Assembly (NCBI RefSeq): GCF_003672135.1
Contig: NC_039516.1
Coordinates: forward strand, 3,827,838 to 3,891,837
DNA length: 64,000 nucleotides
Direction: 5' to 3'
Source: Ooceraea biroi
Taxonomy: Eukaryota; Arthropoda; Insecta; Hymenoptera; Formicidae
This document shows positions 39,501 to 48,497 of the stretch, piece by piece; the first letter of the stretch is position 1, and every line of letters begins with the position of its first letter. The notes below the pieces were generated by a model. That model worked only from the letters and a program-made list of their open reading frames with translations. It was not told where the DNA came from and made no database searches. A program made the translations under genes and the position numbers.

Positions 39501-41513
39501 GATACGACTCTAAGCAACGAAAAAGTTTCAACGGAAGGAACACTTGAGAGATACAGCACAACTCCCGTTGAAACTATCACGGAGACGACCACTGAGACTT
39601 CAGCAACGGGGACTCCGATATTTAAACCGAAGAAATCGCCCCGACGACAGAAAATTAAGGAATCGTCCACGAACAGAACGGAGACCGAGGAGGACAAGCC
39701 GCAGCGACGCAGGAAAACGCATCATCATCGAAGGAACAACACGCTGCTCACGAACAGTGTGCACGATGATGCTTTACGCGTAACGCATGTGAATGGAAGT
39801 GATACCGGCGAGGCAACGTCGTCTACGCAGAATCCCACAATTCGCGATCGGCACGATCACATTGAACACAAGTTTACGACCGTCCCTATCATCGCAGTCA
39901 CGGAAGCGCAAAGCACCGCGCGGCAAGGAATCGCGAACGTATTCAGGAATAGCGACGATTTCGAAGATCGTACCACGGATTCGATCACGGTTACGGAACC
40001 GGGAATGACCATGACGATAGCCTCGACACATGCGACTGAGGTGCCAAGAACCAACCCGGCCATCAGTAAGAATGCAAGTTCGGATCGATCTCGAAGCACG
40101 CCCATAACGACACCAACAACTACACCATCAATGAAGAGATATCCTAAGGTACAGAAGAACAGAACGTCGGGAATTGTCAAGCCAGCAAGGATCGACGTTA
40201 CTATTCTCGAGGCTCCCGAAAAAAAGCACAAGCAAGGTACGCGAAATAAAAAATTTCTAATTTATTATTTTATTTTATTTATTCAATTATTTTAAGTGGC
40301 TCGCATTTTATATCTTTAATGCGATTTTTAAGAAGTTTTAATTTTGATTATAGCTGCAACTAATAACAGTGGTAGCCGGCTACCGTCGATACTGAACAAT
40401 CCATTAGAAGCGCGTCACAAGTGTTATTGTGAACCGGATGTGAAGAAAGACGAGAAAGAGATCGCTAGGGAGGAGAGACGAAGATTGAAGGAGGAGCGTT
40501 TAAGAAAGAAAGAGCGAAAACTCAGAAAGAAAGCCAAGCTGGAAAAAGAATGTCTGACAGAAAAGATGAATTGCTTCGAACACGATAATGACCACTGGCG
40601 CACCGCACCTCTCTGGAATGCGGGACCATTTTGCTTTTGCATGAATGCTAATAACAATACGTATTCGTGCATACGCACAATTAACGTGACGCACAATTTT
40701 CTTTACTGCGAATTCACCACAGGATTAGTGACGTATTATAATTTAAGAATTGGTAAGTATGAGAAGAGTATTCGTGATAAAATTCAGTATAAGAATATTA
40801 AACTATGTGAAATCTACGCCGTTTCTATAATCTACCGTTTTCTATAATTGGTTTTATAATTATAGCATATTTCAATTATAGTTAATTAAAATATTCTTAA
40901 TAGATATATAAATCAATTTTAATTTCAAAAATTTCAAACAAATAATTACTATTATCTAAATTTTTTTCCAGATCCATTTGAGCAATGGAATAGAGTATCG
41001 TCTTTGACACCCATTGAAAAATCTTATCTGCACGATCAATTGGAGCACTTAAAAGGATGCAAAGGTACATGGGACTGTACAGTCGGCAGCGCTAGAGAAG
41101 CTATGCCACAGCTCCAGCAACATCAACGATATACTTCGAGAAGAAAATATGACGACTCGTTTGGTACGTATTGTAAAGAAATGCACAAACATTTATTATA
41201 ACGTACGTGTTTAGTAATAAAAATTGAAATGATTTTAGCAGAAGATATGTTTGTACCTTCGGCATTACAAATTGTGCGCGAAAGTGAACTTGCCAGTCCA
41301 CCCAATAAAAGACGGAAGAAGTTACAAAAGTAATATTTTAAAATATCTAAGTCCATAGTTCTATTAAATATGAATTTAATTGTTTTAATAATGCCACTTT
41401 TGTATTTTAGTTGGAGTAGACGCAGTAGGAGCTGGCAAAGCAACTGGCGACATCATCAGGATTCTATAAACCCCCGACGCCATAGTAATAGACATCAACA
41501 ATCAACAAACTGA
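9269..41513 (+). CDS. Sulf1: Extracellular heparan sulfate 6-O-endosulfatase Sulf1, 16 exons found, exon 2 broken
   Basis: Sulf enzymes are secreted sulfatases that remove 6-O-sulfate from heparan sulfate and so tune Wnt/Wg, Hh, FGF and BMP signalling. Exons found: 9269-9518, 10313-10473 (broken), 22705-23026, 31683-31833, 31942-32117, 33174-33284, 33896-34191, 37566-37913, 38143-38323, 38398-38656, 38736-38912, 39291-40236, 40354-40752, 40972-41163, 41239-41329 and 41411-41513. All have GT donors and AG acceptors, and phases agree everywhere except between exons 2 and 3. About 1,390 codons are present. The start sits in a GCCGCCATGAG context and is followed by a hydrophobic signal peptide (KLFQFLVLLLLGV). 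The order signal peptide, sulfatase domain, basic hydrophilic domain and Cys-rich C-terminus is that of the family. As assembled, the gene lacks about 27 conserved residues and could not make a normal enzyme. Confidence 0.95.
10313..10473 (+). CDS. Sulf1: Sulf1 exon 2, truncated at the inverted-repeat breakpoint
   Basis: The acceptor is CCCTCCAG at 10305-10312. The exon encodes SLNFMPRTLRR..., then the sulfatase signature PMCCPSRSSLLTG; the Cys of C-P-S-R is the one converted to formylglycine. It continues to FTNNDN. In Sulf proteins the next residues are the conserved C-S-S-P-Q-W block followed by about 20 more leading to the GYFGKYLNKY motif of exon 3. Here the sequence enters the right repeat arm at 10474 and reads unrelated residues (SPVREPPP...). 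A GTGAGG at 10480 looks like a donor but gives phase 0, whereas exon 3 needs one leading base. The exon is therefore physically broken. Confidence 0.85.
10474..14164. repeat. Right arm of the 3.69-kb inverted repeat
   Basis: This is the reverse complement of 1-3692, 3,691 bp long, differing by one base in a homopolymer. Its inner end cuts Sulf1 exon 2 and its outer end at 14164 (ACAATTTTGG) passes into ordinary intron sequence. The exact partner of the outer boundary lies at window position 1, so the true repeat end cannot be fixed. No gene is recognised within it. Confidence 0.95.
14165..18315. other. Sulf1 intron 2, first part; no feature seen
   Basis: AT-rich intron sequence with a few GC-richer patches (15780-16180, 16480-16860, 17400-17750). 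I searched it by eye for the missing part of exon 2 (C-S-S-P-Q-W and SNAGYRTG codons) and did not find it. The short open frames match nothing I know and lack splice-bounded structure. Confidence 0.5.
18325..20293. mobile_element. Palindromic Mutator/Foldback-like element, copy 1
   Basis: The ends are perfect inverted repeats (GTGTGTGTGAAGCTGGCG... and its complement). They are flanked by a 9-bp direct duplication, CCATTCATG, at 18316-18324 and 20294-20302. Nine-base duplications are typical of Mutator-type and Foldback elements. The element is one long imperfect palindrome with its centre near 19050. Each arm is built of repeated units of about 165 bp, beginning CAGCGTCTCAC on the right arm and carrying AGAACTCT motifs; units start near 19152, 19315, 19481, 19644 and 19809. 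There is no transposase. The open frame beginning MAETVAGQSETLREV in both arms is simply the repeated arm sequence, so the element is non-autonomous. It lies in Sulf1 intron 2. Confidence 0.85.
20303..22704. other. Sulf1 intron 2, remainder; no feature seen
   Basis: Intron sequence between the Foldback-like element and exon 3. The 20450-20900 and 21150-21420 stretches are GC-richer but show no protein I recognise. The acceptor of exon 3 is TTTTACACGTTCCAG ending at 22704. Confidence 0.5.
22705..34191 (+). CDS. Sulf1: Sulf1 exons 3-7: catalytic sulfatase domain
   Basis: Exon 3 (22705-23026) encodes YFGKYLNKYNGSYIPPGWRE, the heparan-sulfate-binding strand motif HGFDYSRDYYPDLI and the FPAPHGPEDSAPQ motif. 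Exon 4 (31683-31833) encodes APNPDKQWIL and MTKRLQTLQSVD. Exon 5 (31942-32117) carries the active-site motif YTSDHGYHLGQFGLIKGKS, with the metal-binding Asp-His pair, and PFLIRGPG. Exon 6 (33174-33284) has NIDLAPTFLDIAGV. Exon 7 (33896-34191) begins the hydrophilic region and ends in an acidic run (EEEEDD, SDQDISEDEDFED). Phases at these junctions are 2, 0, 2, 2 and 1, all compatible. Apart from the gap before exon 3, the domain looks intact and under selection. Confidence 0.95.
23027..25798. other. Sulf1 intron 3, first part; no gene recognised
   Basis: AT-rich intron with a GC-rich patch at about 24230-25070. An open frame of 168 codons on the minus strand (24094-24600) lies in that patch, but open frames on several strands overlap there and none resembles a known protein. 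A degenerate TATACACA microsatellite lies at about 24818-24855. Confidence 0.5.
25808..27775. mobile_element. Palindromic Mutator/Foldback-like element, copy 2
   Basis: Same family as the element at 18325-20293, with the same terminal GTGTGTGTGAAG inverted repeats and nearly the same length (1,968 against 1,969 bp). Its flanks are GAAGAGCTT (25799-25807) and GAAGAGCTG (27776-27784), a 9-bp duplication with one mismatch. The palindrome centre is shifted to about 26700, so the left arm is longer and the right arm shorter than in copy 1. A second run of the central motif (GTGCATAGAACTCTTTAGG) occurs near 26872. There is no transposase. It lies in Sulf1 intron 3. Confidence 0.85.
27785..31682. 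other. Sulf1 intron 3, remainder; no feature seen
   Basis: Intron sequence up to the exon 4 acceptor (TTTTTGCGTTTCAG at 31682). GC-richer patches at 30290-30730 and 31050-31330 show no recognisable protein. Confidence 0.5.
32118..33895. other. Sulf1 introns 5 and 6; no feature seen apart from exon 6
   Basis: AT-rich introns of about 1.06 kb and 0.61 kb on either side of exon 6 (33174-33284). I see no repeats or additional exons. Confidence 0.5.
34192..35340. other. Sulf1 intron 7, part before the nested transposons
   Basis: Intron sequence. The patch at 34480-34980 is GC-rich, but I recognise no protein or element in it. It ends at the outer transposon beginning at 35341. Confidence 0.45.
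35766..36255 (-). pseudogene. 3' end of a transposon-borne gene, three linked exons
   Basis: On the minus strand three exons connect with correct phases: about 36255-36206 (ILKESSYVKEK, donor GGTAAGT), 36009-35910 (AVHEIHNHATDAEIAECISK then WLAQAPVRIERSK, donor GTATGT) and 35805-35766 (QHTNKNEEDSII then stop). Agreement of both split codons (GAA, AAG) argues that they were truly spliced. Upstream of the first exon an in-frame stop follows and the piggyBac MITE lies nearby, so the 5' part is lost. The sequence resembles the C-terminal segment of DUF4806-like proteins common in ant transposons; that is a weak impression and the function is unknown. Confidence 0.5.
36412..37299. mobile_element. 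piggyBac-type MITE, 888 bp
   Basis: TTAA target duplications lie at 36408-36411 and 37300-37303. They flank inverted ends CCCTTTGCCTGTAAACG and CGTTTACAGGCAAAGGG. TTAA duplication with CCC/GGG termini is diagnostic of the piggyBac superfamily. Subterminal copies of GTAAACG(A/G)GGGT with TTTACGTCCA occur at both ends (36450-36475, 37085-37110). The interior is AT-rich with no transposase frame, so the element depends on an enzyme supplied elsewhere. It is inserted in the older transposon at 35341-37480. Confidence 0.85.
37566..41513 (+). CDS. Sulf1: Sulf1 exons 8-16: hydrophilic domain and Cys-rich C-terminus
   Basis: Exon 8 (37566-37913) has paired Cys motifs (CLPGQKWRCERDGHRWRRHK, KKCACF). 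Exons 9-11 encode an acidic stretch (EEDDEDFLQELDMLEQEM) and a basic site RRVRRSVTKR resembling a furin cleavage site, as Sulf proteins are furin-processed in this domain. Exon 12 (39291-40236) is a 315-codon His/Thr/Ser-rich insert. Exon 13 carries a Lys/Arg/Glu helix (ERRRLKEERLRKKERKLRKK) and the conserved C-terminal block HDNDHWRTAPLWNAGPFC with NNTYSCIRTINVTHNFLYCE. Exon 16 is Arg/His/Ser-rich and ends at TGA 41511-41513. Heparan sulfate docking by the basic domain is known for the family. Introns between these exons are short (74-378 bp). Confidence 0.93.
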
Positions 41514-43416
41514 TCATCGATATATCTTTTTTTATATAAGCTTTAACACATCCGTGTGACGAATTGCCTTAGGTATACATTGATTTCGCGATGCATTTAG
41601 TAGTCTAATTTATTTAGTAATAAATTATGCGATCACGGTGATATTTAAATTAATGACCTTTCGATTGTATTAGATGTTTGTCATCCACATTGTGCACGTT
41701 TCCAATTTTGCGATAATTGTTAAATTTAATTGTAAGAATTTCATGTGCATATGTGGAACGTATTTAAATTTAAATTTATAGATTTGCGAGATAAGTTGCG
41801 AGATAAATGTGTAATTGATATTATAAATTTGAAATAGCTAGGCAATTTTGTTCTTTTTCATATAAGCATTTTTACAATAATTTATTTGCGCTTTTTAGGG
41901 ATTCCAAAAATATTTTAAGTAAGAGAAACGATTATATTATACAATTTAATTACGTATACATATTTTTGAGATGAGTGTCACGACCAATTGCAGTTTTTGG
42001 TAAATGAATCGGTCGATGATACTAATTTCTTTATTATAAGCATGTAAACACACACTAACGTCAACATAAAAAGATTTTCGCTCAAAATTCTTTCAAGATA
42101 AATTATTGAAACCAGCTGTGTAATAAAAGACTGCGAACGCACAACGAAAAATGTAACTTGATCTTCCCTTGTCAATTGCAATCTTTCCGTGATGTATTAT
42201 TTATCTTACAATCAGGAAGAAACTTTATCGAATGCTGCCACTTTATTTAGCTCTGCTATTATCTTCATGTGACAAAGACATTTAGATGTTCTTATAACGC
42301 ACTGCCAAAAAATTTATAAGCATCGATATTCACTGTCTATCTTAATATACTTCTACAACGAGAATGAATGATCTTAAATATTAGTTGAATTTCTAAGATC
42401 ATTCAAAACCTGTAAATATTATTGTAATTACAAAATTTTTATTTTAACTATCTTTAACACCCTTTAACTATTTGAATTTTAAAATAAATATATAATAGTC
42501 AGCAATTTACATTGCTTTAGAAAATGCACAGCTGTTTTAATAGTAAAATAATTAATAGTGTACAATATTGTACTAAGGAAAGTATAGAATGCTGGCACAT
42601 ATCTAGTATAGTTATTTAAAAAATAAATATGCGATATGTATTTTAAGATAGTCCTTATATTGCTGATTTTAGACATAATTATATAATAAGCATTTTTCAA
42701 TTGTTTGTAGCTTCATATTGCTTTTTATTTGTAATGATTTATAAAAACTTTTTGTTTATTGTTAAGTGTTGCATAAATCTTTTTCTTTCTTTATTATATT
42801 ATCTACCTATGCAATTATCTAGAAATTGATTTTCAATGCTCAAAATATTCAGTAGAATGCTATATAAGGATTTAAAGTTTGAATTGCAACAATAACCAAT
42901 TTTTAAATCAGCATTCTATCTTTTCTGAAAAATTCTGTATCATGTAACTGTGTTATTCATTTATCTTTATTTAAAATGAAAATGAAAGAAGCAATGTATT
43001 TAAGCTATTTAGAATGTAGAAAAGAACACTTTGTCTATGTAGTACTACATCATTCAAGATATTACATCATTCTTCTTTGAGTATAAAATTTAAAACATTT
43101 TCTCAGTTACCAGAAACTCAATTATACAAATGTGTATGTATATAGACAATGGAAAGTAGATAAATAATTTTTAATTCCATTTAATTGAAGTAATGTAATA
43201 GAATATTGAAATTTATGAAAGAAATAATTTGACAACTATTTTCTTGTATTTCTTTTTGTATCAGTCTGTAATAAAATATTACTTTTCAGAAAAATTAACT
43301 TATATATTTGTTTAATTACACACAAATACAATAATTGTTTAATTACACGCAAAGAAAGGTAAGAACCTGTTGCTTTCTTATTAAATTATAAAGTATCATC
43401 AAAAATCACTTAAAAA
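41514..43416. other. Convergent intergenic region between Sulf1 and the MRNIP-like gene
   Basis: AT-rich DNA holding the 3' untranslated regions of both genes. Apart from the AATAAA at 41619 I see no further gene, repeat or RNA. Several additional AATAAA-like strings occur but the base composition makes them uninformative. Confidence 0.5.
41619..41624 (+). terminator. Probable Sulf1 polyadenylation signal
   Basis: AATAAA, 106 bp after the Sulf1 stop codon and the first canonical hexamer downstream of it. Later ones could also be used. Confidence 0.5.
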
Positions 43417-44225
43417 TTAAAAATCAAGAGGCTCATCTAGTTCCTCATTAGTTTCAAAGATATTAGTAACATCACTAAACTCCTTACTAAATTTACTGTT
43501 CACTTGCAAATTACACTTATCAGGATCAGAATTATGATCACAATTTGTAGACTGTAAATTTTTGGTCTCATAGTTATCAGTAATATTTTCAGTTTCAGAA
43601 CTGGAATCATCTAGTACGTTTTCAAAGTTAGAATCATTATTTACATCGTCACATGGAGATGTTTTTCTTGGCATTTCATCTTCAGCTTCCTGAATGTTGC
43701 AAGAAGCCAAATCCTGTGCATGAAATAAATTTTCTTTTTCTGATGAATCTAGATATTTTGCCCATTTACTCTCAGCAGCTTTATCATTGTTGGATTCATG
43801 AGAAATGCTTGCAGATGCGCTATAATTATCACTGGTATTATTTCGCTCAGCGATTAGAGAAGCTATGTCATTTGCTTTTAAAGAATTCAATTGTTGGACA
43901 TACAGACGGCAATCGCGGCCAGATCCTTGCAAATATATCTAGAGATCAAAGCAACAAGATTCAATTTTGTAACATTGTTAAAATGATGGCACGTTGACAG
44001 TAACATTCTAAATGCGTATACCTGTTGTACAGACTGTTTTGCATTACACAACTTGCACTGCCATTTGCGTGCTTTTTTAACTATATGTACCTACAAAAAC
44101 ACAAAAATAATAATCTACTGCAATTTATAACACTGGTATCAACACAATTTTATCTGACAATAATTTTAACTCACTTGAAACATTTTACAGGAATAACAAC
44201 ACAAAACATTCATTTCTTGTGGCAT
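43417..44225 (-). CDS. MRNIP: MRN complex-interacting protein (MRNIP) homologue, 3 exons, 213 aa
   Basis: Exons on the minus strand: 44225-44175 (17 codons, MPQEMNVLCCYSCKMFQ), 44090-44022 (23 codons, VHIVKKARKWQCKLCNAKQS then VQQ) and 43938-43417. All introns are in phase 0 with GTGAGT and GTATAC donors. The two Cys pairs (C-x-x-C and C-x-x-C) form the zinc ribbon of the family, and the third exon opens with LQGSGRDCRLYVQQLN, matching the family motif GSG-x-(D/E)CR-x-x-VQ-x-LN. The C-terminal half is Ser/Asp/Glu/Asn-rich and probably disordered. In vertebrates MRNIP binds MRE11-RAD50-NBS1 and supports ATM signalling; the same role in insects is inference. It is convergent with Sulf1. The start was chosen because it alone supplies the first Cys pair. 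Confidence 0.85.
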
Positions 44226-44662
44226 CGTTCTATTAAATCTCTTGAAATCTGCAAGTCGAGAAAGCCGTGCAAAATTTCAATTCTGACACCAAGCACGCTG
44301 AGAGCACACGAGCACAAATAACAAAGGGGACATATGTAAAGCGGGAAACGCGAAATATACCGGGAAAATATGTCTGAAAGTGTCGATAAGAAAGACTGGT
44401 CGTCTTATGGGAATATTCGTGCGGCTCGAAAATTTCGTGGTACTCTCGCGGGAAATGTTGCTACTAGAGTAACAAAGTAGTCGAAACCAACGCATAGGTG
44501 ATGTGGAAGCAGTAACAATTACCTGATCATGAAATATCGGAACAAATATAAATTGCGTAAAAGCACGAAATTTTTACGACACAACATCATTAAACATACA
44601 AACGTAACAGTCTGCAAATGCCTAAAAATTTCGAGAATGTTTATTTCGCTGCGTGTATGTAC
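44226..44662. other. Upstream region of the MRNIP-like gene
   Basis: This short interval presumably holds the MRNIP promoter and 5' untranslated region. A 72-codon open frame here (44277-44495, minus) has no donor leading in phase to the zinc-ribbon exons and is not needed. Nothing else is recognised. Confidence 0.4.
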
Positions 44663-44904
44663 AGTCATAGGCACAGAGGTTGCGACACTTTTTTTTAACT
44701 GAGTTTATGAACACGCAATCAAATTCAGGATGCGAATCACTGTGACGCGCGCCTACTCGATGAACGATCATGAAGTTGTCAAATTTGCGTATACATGTGT
44801 AACACAGTTACATGGCGCGTCACAGTGAATCGCATCTTGAATTTGATTGCGTGTTCATAAACTCAGGTAAAAAAAAAGTGTCGCAACCTCTGTGCCTATG
44901 ACTG
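44663..44904. mobile_element. Tc1/mariner-type MITE, 242 bp
   Basis: TA dinucleotides (44661-44662, 44905-44906) flank inverted repeats that begin CAGTCATAGGCACAGAGG and extend, with small differences, for about 100 bp. They include the GACACTTTTTTT tract and the segment GAATCACTGTGACGCG. A TA duplication with CAG termini places it in the Tc1/mariner superfamily. It has no coding capacity. Confidence 0.85.
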
Positions 44905-45449
44905 TACACGCGTACGCGCACTTGTGATATTCTAACTGCGCAAAATATGCGCATTAAAATTTAAAACATTTTATAGTCGATTTCACGATATTTTTGCAAT
45001 TATGCATGTAAAATTGGGAGAATATATTACTCCCTTGACAATGAACAATTTGAGAAGTAATTCATCCTTTTCAAAGTTCTATATAGGCAATTACAAAGAT
45101 CCTCAACACTTACCCATACACGATGCTTGCGAATACACTCGATGATTGCGAAATCCTTGAAAACACTTGTAGCACTGACGTTTCGCACTCGCGACGCGAC
45201 GCAATTAACTCGATTCGAATGACATACTCTCTCGATACGACCGATATTAATATATTCGGCACTCCCGACGTACTTTCGCGTGCACAATTTGTCCACGACG
45301 CGCACGTACGTTACAATCGTCCGAAGATTAAACGCTCGCGCGTTCACACAACACGTAGGTATGCGAAAACGCACCCTTCCATTGGAAGGCTTCCAATCGC
45401 GTGATGTTTAAAATGGCGGCACTCCCGATCCCGACCGATACTGATACAA
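44905..45449. other. Intergenic region, possible promoter, no gene assigned
   Basis: Open frames overlap on both strands at 45027-45404 but none resembles a known protein. At 45411-45421 the sequence AAAATGGCGGC matches the YY1/AAGATGGCGGC-type motif often found just downstream of transcription starts. A promoter here is possible, but I cannot link it to a gene. Confidence 0.3.
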
Positions 45450-45600
45450 CCCAGGTAGCAAGATCACGTCATTTTGACGTCGAATACTAGTCATGTTCGT
45501 ACGAATGACGTCAGGTGACCAAAAATTGACCATCAAATATAAGTCTTTTGAATGACATTATAATGACGTCATTATATTACGTCACCATGATAAATTTTAT

Positions 45601-45631
<31 letters not shown>

Positions 45632-45632
45632 A
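45601..45632. repeat. (TA)n microsatellite
   Basis: ATACATACAT followed by about eleven TA units, inside the transposon at 45450-46446. Confidence 0.9.
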
Positions 45633-46001
45633 TATCGCCTGATACCGCATGGTTTTTGGTTGGTTCTCTAAGAATTATCGACGAATTTAGAGGTAATCTT
45701 TAGTTCTTTTTTTTTATATTTTATTAGACATAAAATGAAGTTTAAGAATATTTTATTTGTATGTATATTTTTGAATTTTTAAGTTCGTACATAAGTGTAC
45801 GAACTTAAAAATATGTTAAAGTATTCTTAATATTATAATATAATATAAAATATAAAATAAAATAAATAAAAAAATAAATAATAAAATAAATAAAAAATAA
45901 AATTATAATATAAAATAAGTATTCTTATTAAAAATATGTTATATGTTAAAACGTGTTCTTTAATATATTAAGAGCAGAATTTAAAAGGCACTTACTAAAT
46001 A

Positions 46002-46074
46002 TACTCGATAGCGTAGTGGACTAGAACGAGGACTGTGGAGCTCAACGACGCAGGTTCAAATCCCGTGTGAGGTA
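46002..46074 (+). ncRNA. tRNA-like Pol III promoter unit (A and B boxes) inside a transposon
   Basis: TAGCGTAGTGG (46009-46019) fits the A-box consensus and GGTTCAAATCC (46053-46063) fits the B box, 33 bp apart, as in tRNA genes. A T-arm-like stem-loop with one mismatch surrounds TTCAAAT. However, a normal seven-pair acceptor stem does not form at the expected places. The nearest complementary heptamers, CACTTAC (45990-45996) and GTAAGTG (46073-46079), lie too far out. I therefore read it as a tRNA-derived, SINE-like remnant and not a working tRNA. Confidence 0.4.
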
Positions 46075-47205
46075 AGTGGAAATTTTAATTAACAAAACTC
46101 GAATACTCTTTCAATATGGTACATTTTCAATGGTACATTATAACTGTATAACAATTTATATGTACACATTGCAAAATAAATCTTGTTTAAAATAAAATAA
46201 TAATTTGGTATATAATTTCGATTTTATCTCTTATTTCGCGTTATGTTATTAAAACGTCATTAAGACGTTACTAAAAGGTAAAAACAGGTTACGAAGTTAC
46301 GTCTTTTTAACGTCTCAGAATGTCGTCTTCGATCTGTGACATTAGACCGTCATTTTCACGTCTGAAAGACGTCAATTAGTGTCGTCAGTATTGGTCATTA
46401 AAAGACCAAATCCTAACGTCAAAATGACGTGATCTTGCTACCTGGGAACCGACAAGTACTTTCTCATTTATATTATTTTTTCATTATTCTTTCTTCCAAT
46501 TTCTTTGTTTCTTTTTAATCTGTGGATTACTATAAAAATACTTTATCCCGCTTTGCTCGAATATATTCTTTGTGTATACAGGGTGGTCCACTTAAATCGA
46601 TCATCTTAGATATTTCACTTGTTTTTGATGATACGAAAAAATGTTTAAGGAAAAAGTTGCACCGTTCGAAGGGGCTATCATGATGACAGAACAATAATTT
46701 TTTCAAGGCTATTTTTTTCGGAGATTCAAAGGTCAAGATAATTTTTTTAAATGGAACTACATATTTTTTTTGCGCAATTTTATAGCCAACATCGAGAGGA
46801 GTTCAGCGACCTATGACAACATGACCTTTAAATGATCTTGAACGTGGGAAACAGAAAAATCAAACTTTATGCTCTTCAACACAAAAATTTATTTAAGGTG
46901 TTCGAAATGATGTCCTCCGACTTCAATACATTTTCTAAGGCTCCATGGACGTTCTACTTATCGAAGCCACCTTAGATTTTCGACGGTCCAGTAGTTCATA
47001 TTTCTTCTATTTACTTGTCCATGGTTAGTGAACATTGATTCATCGGTAAACACTCTCATGTTCTGGAATTCAATGGAATGTAAGATTGAAATAATTCCAT
47101 ACATGTATTGTGTGCGTGTGTGTATGTGTATGTAAATATTTATGATCATGAAATGCTTTCGCAGTTCAGTTCATTTCCTGAGCTTCTCGATATCAGAGTT
47201 TAAAT

Positions 47206-48497
47206 ATGACTGATTATACGAAAGAGGAAAGAATAGAAATGCTTCTTATTTACGGTGAAAGCGGAAGAAGCTCTACAGAGGCGCAGAGAATGTACGACCA
47301 GAGAGAAGCCTGAGAGCGGTCACGCTCGCGTTTTAACTGTAACGCCTCAAACGTGGACATTGAAGTGATTGAAGTGATTCTGTCTTTATTGCTCACTGAA
47401 TATTGAATAAAGATAGAATGACACCGCGAGCGTTGGGAGCGTCAAGTGGAACGCATATGTCCACGTTTGAGCGTTACAGTTAAAACGCGAGCGTGACCGC
47501 TCTTAGGCTTCTCTCTGGTATGGCCAAAGATACCCTGAAAAGCGTTTACCGTCTCGCGCTGCATTTGACCGTCTTATTAAAACATTTCGTGAAACTGGAA
47601 GTGTTTGTTCACGTAAGAAAATGCGACCTCGTTTGCAAACTAATGAACCAGTAGAAGTTACTGTTTTGGCTGCAGTGGCAAATAATCCACATATCAGTTC
47701 TCGACAAATACAAAGAAATACTGGTATTTCCAAGACAAGTGTTTTACGCATTCTTAAACGCCACTCATTTCATCCATATCACATTGCATTGCATCAAGAA
47801 CTTCATGGAAATGATTTTATTAATCCAATAGAATTTTGTCAATGGGCGCTACAACAGTTGGAGGTCAATGAATTCTTCTTCAACAGAATATTGTTTACCG
47901 ATGACTCAACTTTCACTAACCATGCACAAGTAAATAGAAGAAATATGCACTATTGGTCCGTTGAAAATCCAAGGTGGCTTCGACAAGTAGAACGTCAACG
48001 TCCATGGAGTCTTAATGTATGGTGTGGTGTTTTACACAATCGAATCATTGGCCCTTTCTTTATTGATGGTATATTAAATGGTCAAAAATATGCTAATTTT
48101 TTGTCCCAACAATTACCAAACTTATTGGAAGAGGTGCCGTTAGAAACTCGTTTACAAATGTGGTATCATCATGGTGGTTGTCCGGCTCATAACGCACGCG
48201 TTGCACGTACAGTTTTACACGAAATGTTTCCGGAACACTGGATAGGAAGAGGAGGACATATCAGTTGGCCAGCACGTTCTCCTGATTTGAATCCTTTAGA
48301 CTTTTTTGTGGGGAATGTTAAAGAACACTGTTTACAATGATGTACCAACTACACAAGAGAACATGAGAGAGCGCATTTTGAATGCATGTGCTAGTATAAA
48401 TTCAGAAATGATAGAAAGGGTAAGAGTATCATTTGTGCATTGTATTAGAAAATGTATTGAAGTCGGAGGACATCATTTCGAACACCTCCTTAAATAA
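47206..48497 (+). pseudogene. Broken DD(E/D)-type mariner-like transposase
   Basis: The start MTDYTKEERIEMLLIYGESG is followed by a DNA-binding helix-turn-helix region (residues ~50-110 after removing the inserted MITE). The catalytic domain has the first Asp in RILFTDDSTF and the last in WPARSPDLNPLDFF, with about 36 residues between second and third positions. Three lesions are visible: the 219-bp MITE at 47299-47517; the second catalytic Asp replaced by Gly (YHHGGCPAH, where the family has an Asp before G-x-PAH); and a two-base deletion near 48311 that shifts the frame between DFFV and WGMLKNTVY. The last part (48306-48497) continues in the new frame to the stop. The enzyme is not functional. 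Confidence 0.85.
47299..47517. mobile_element. MITE inserted in the mariner transposase gene
   Basis: The inverted ends CAGAGAGAAGCCTGAGAGCG and its complement (one mismatch) continue through CACGCTCGCGTTTTAACTG and on to AAACGTGGACA. Flanking octamers GTACGACC and GTATGGCC agree at six of eight positions, consistent with an aged 8-bp (hAT-like) duplication. The interior (about 47390-47455) is related to the MITE at 51912-52149: it shares TTGCTCACTGAA-ATTGAATAAA and TCAAGTGGAACGCA. This suggests a third layer of insertion. Confidence 0.7.

Larger units (their letters stand above)
45450..46446. mobile_element. 1-kb non-autonomous DNA transposon with CCCAGGTAGCAAG ends
   Basis: The ends CCCAGGTAGCAAGATCACGT (45450 onward) and the exact complement ending at 46446 form terminal inverted repeats of about 30 bp. 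Both subterminal regions are crowded with GACGT/ACGTC motifs (45466-45600; 46255-46440). The interior contains a (TA)n run (45601-45632), a 20-bp-arm hairpin near 45770-45815, an AT-only low-complexity tract (45835-45930) and a tRNA-like box pair (46009-46063). The flanks show at most a two-base AA duplication, so the superfamily is uncertain. No transposase is present. Confidence 0.75.

Noticed and set aside
43653..43997. 114-codon plus-strand frame over the MRNIP-like gene
   Set aside because: It is the antisense shadow of exon 3 of the minus-strand gene, whose splice sites and zinc-ribbon motifs are clear.
46002..46074. Functional tRNA gene
   Set aside because: A and B boxes are good but the acceptor stem does not pair at the proper positions, and the unit is inside a transposon; listed only as tRNA-like.
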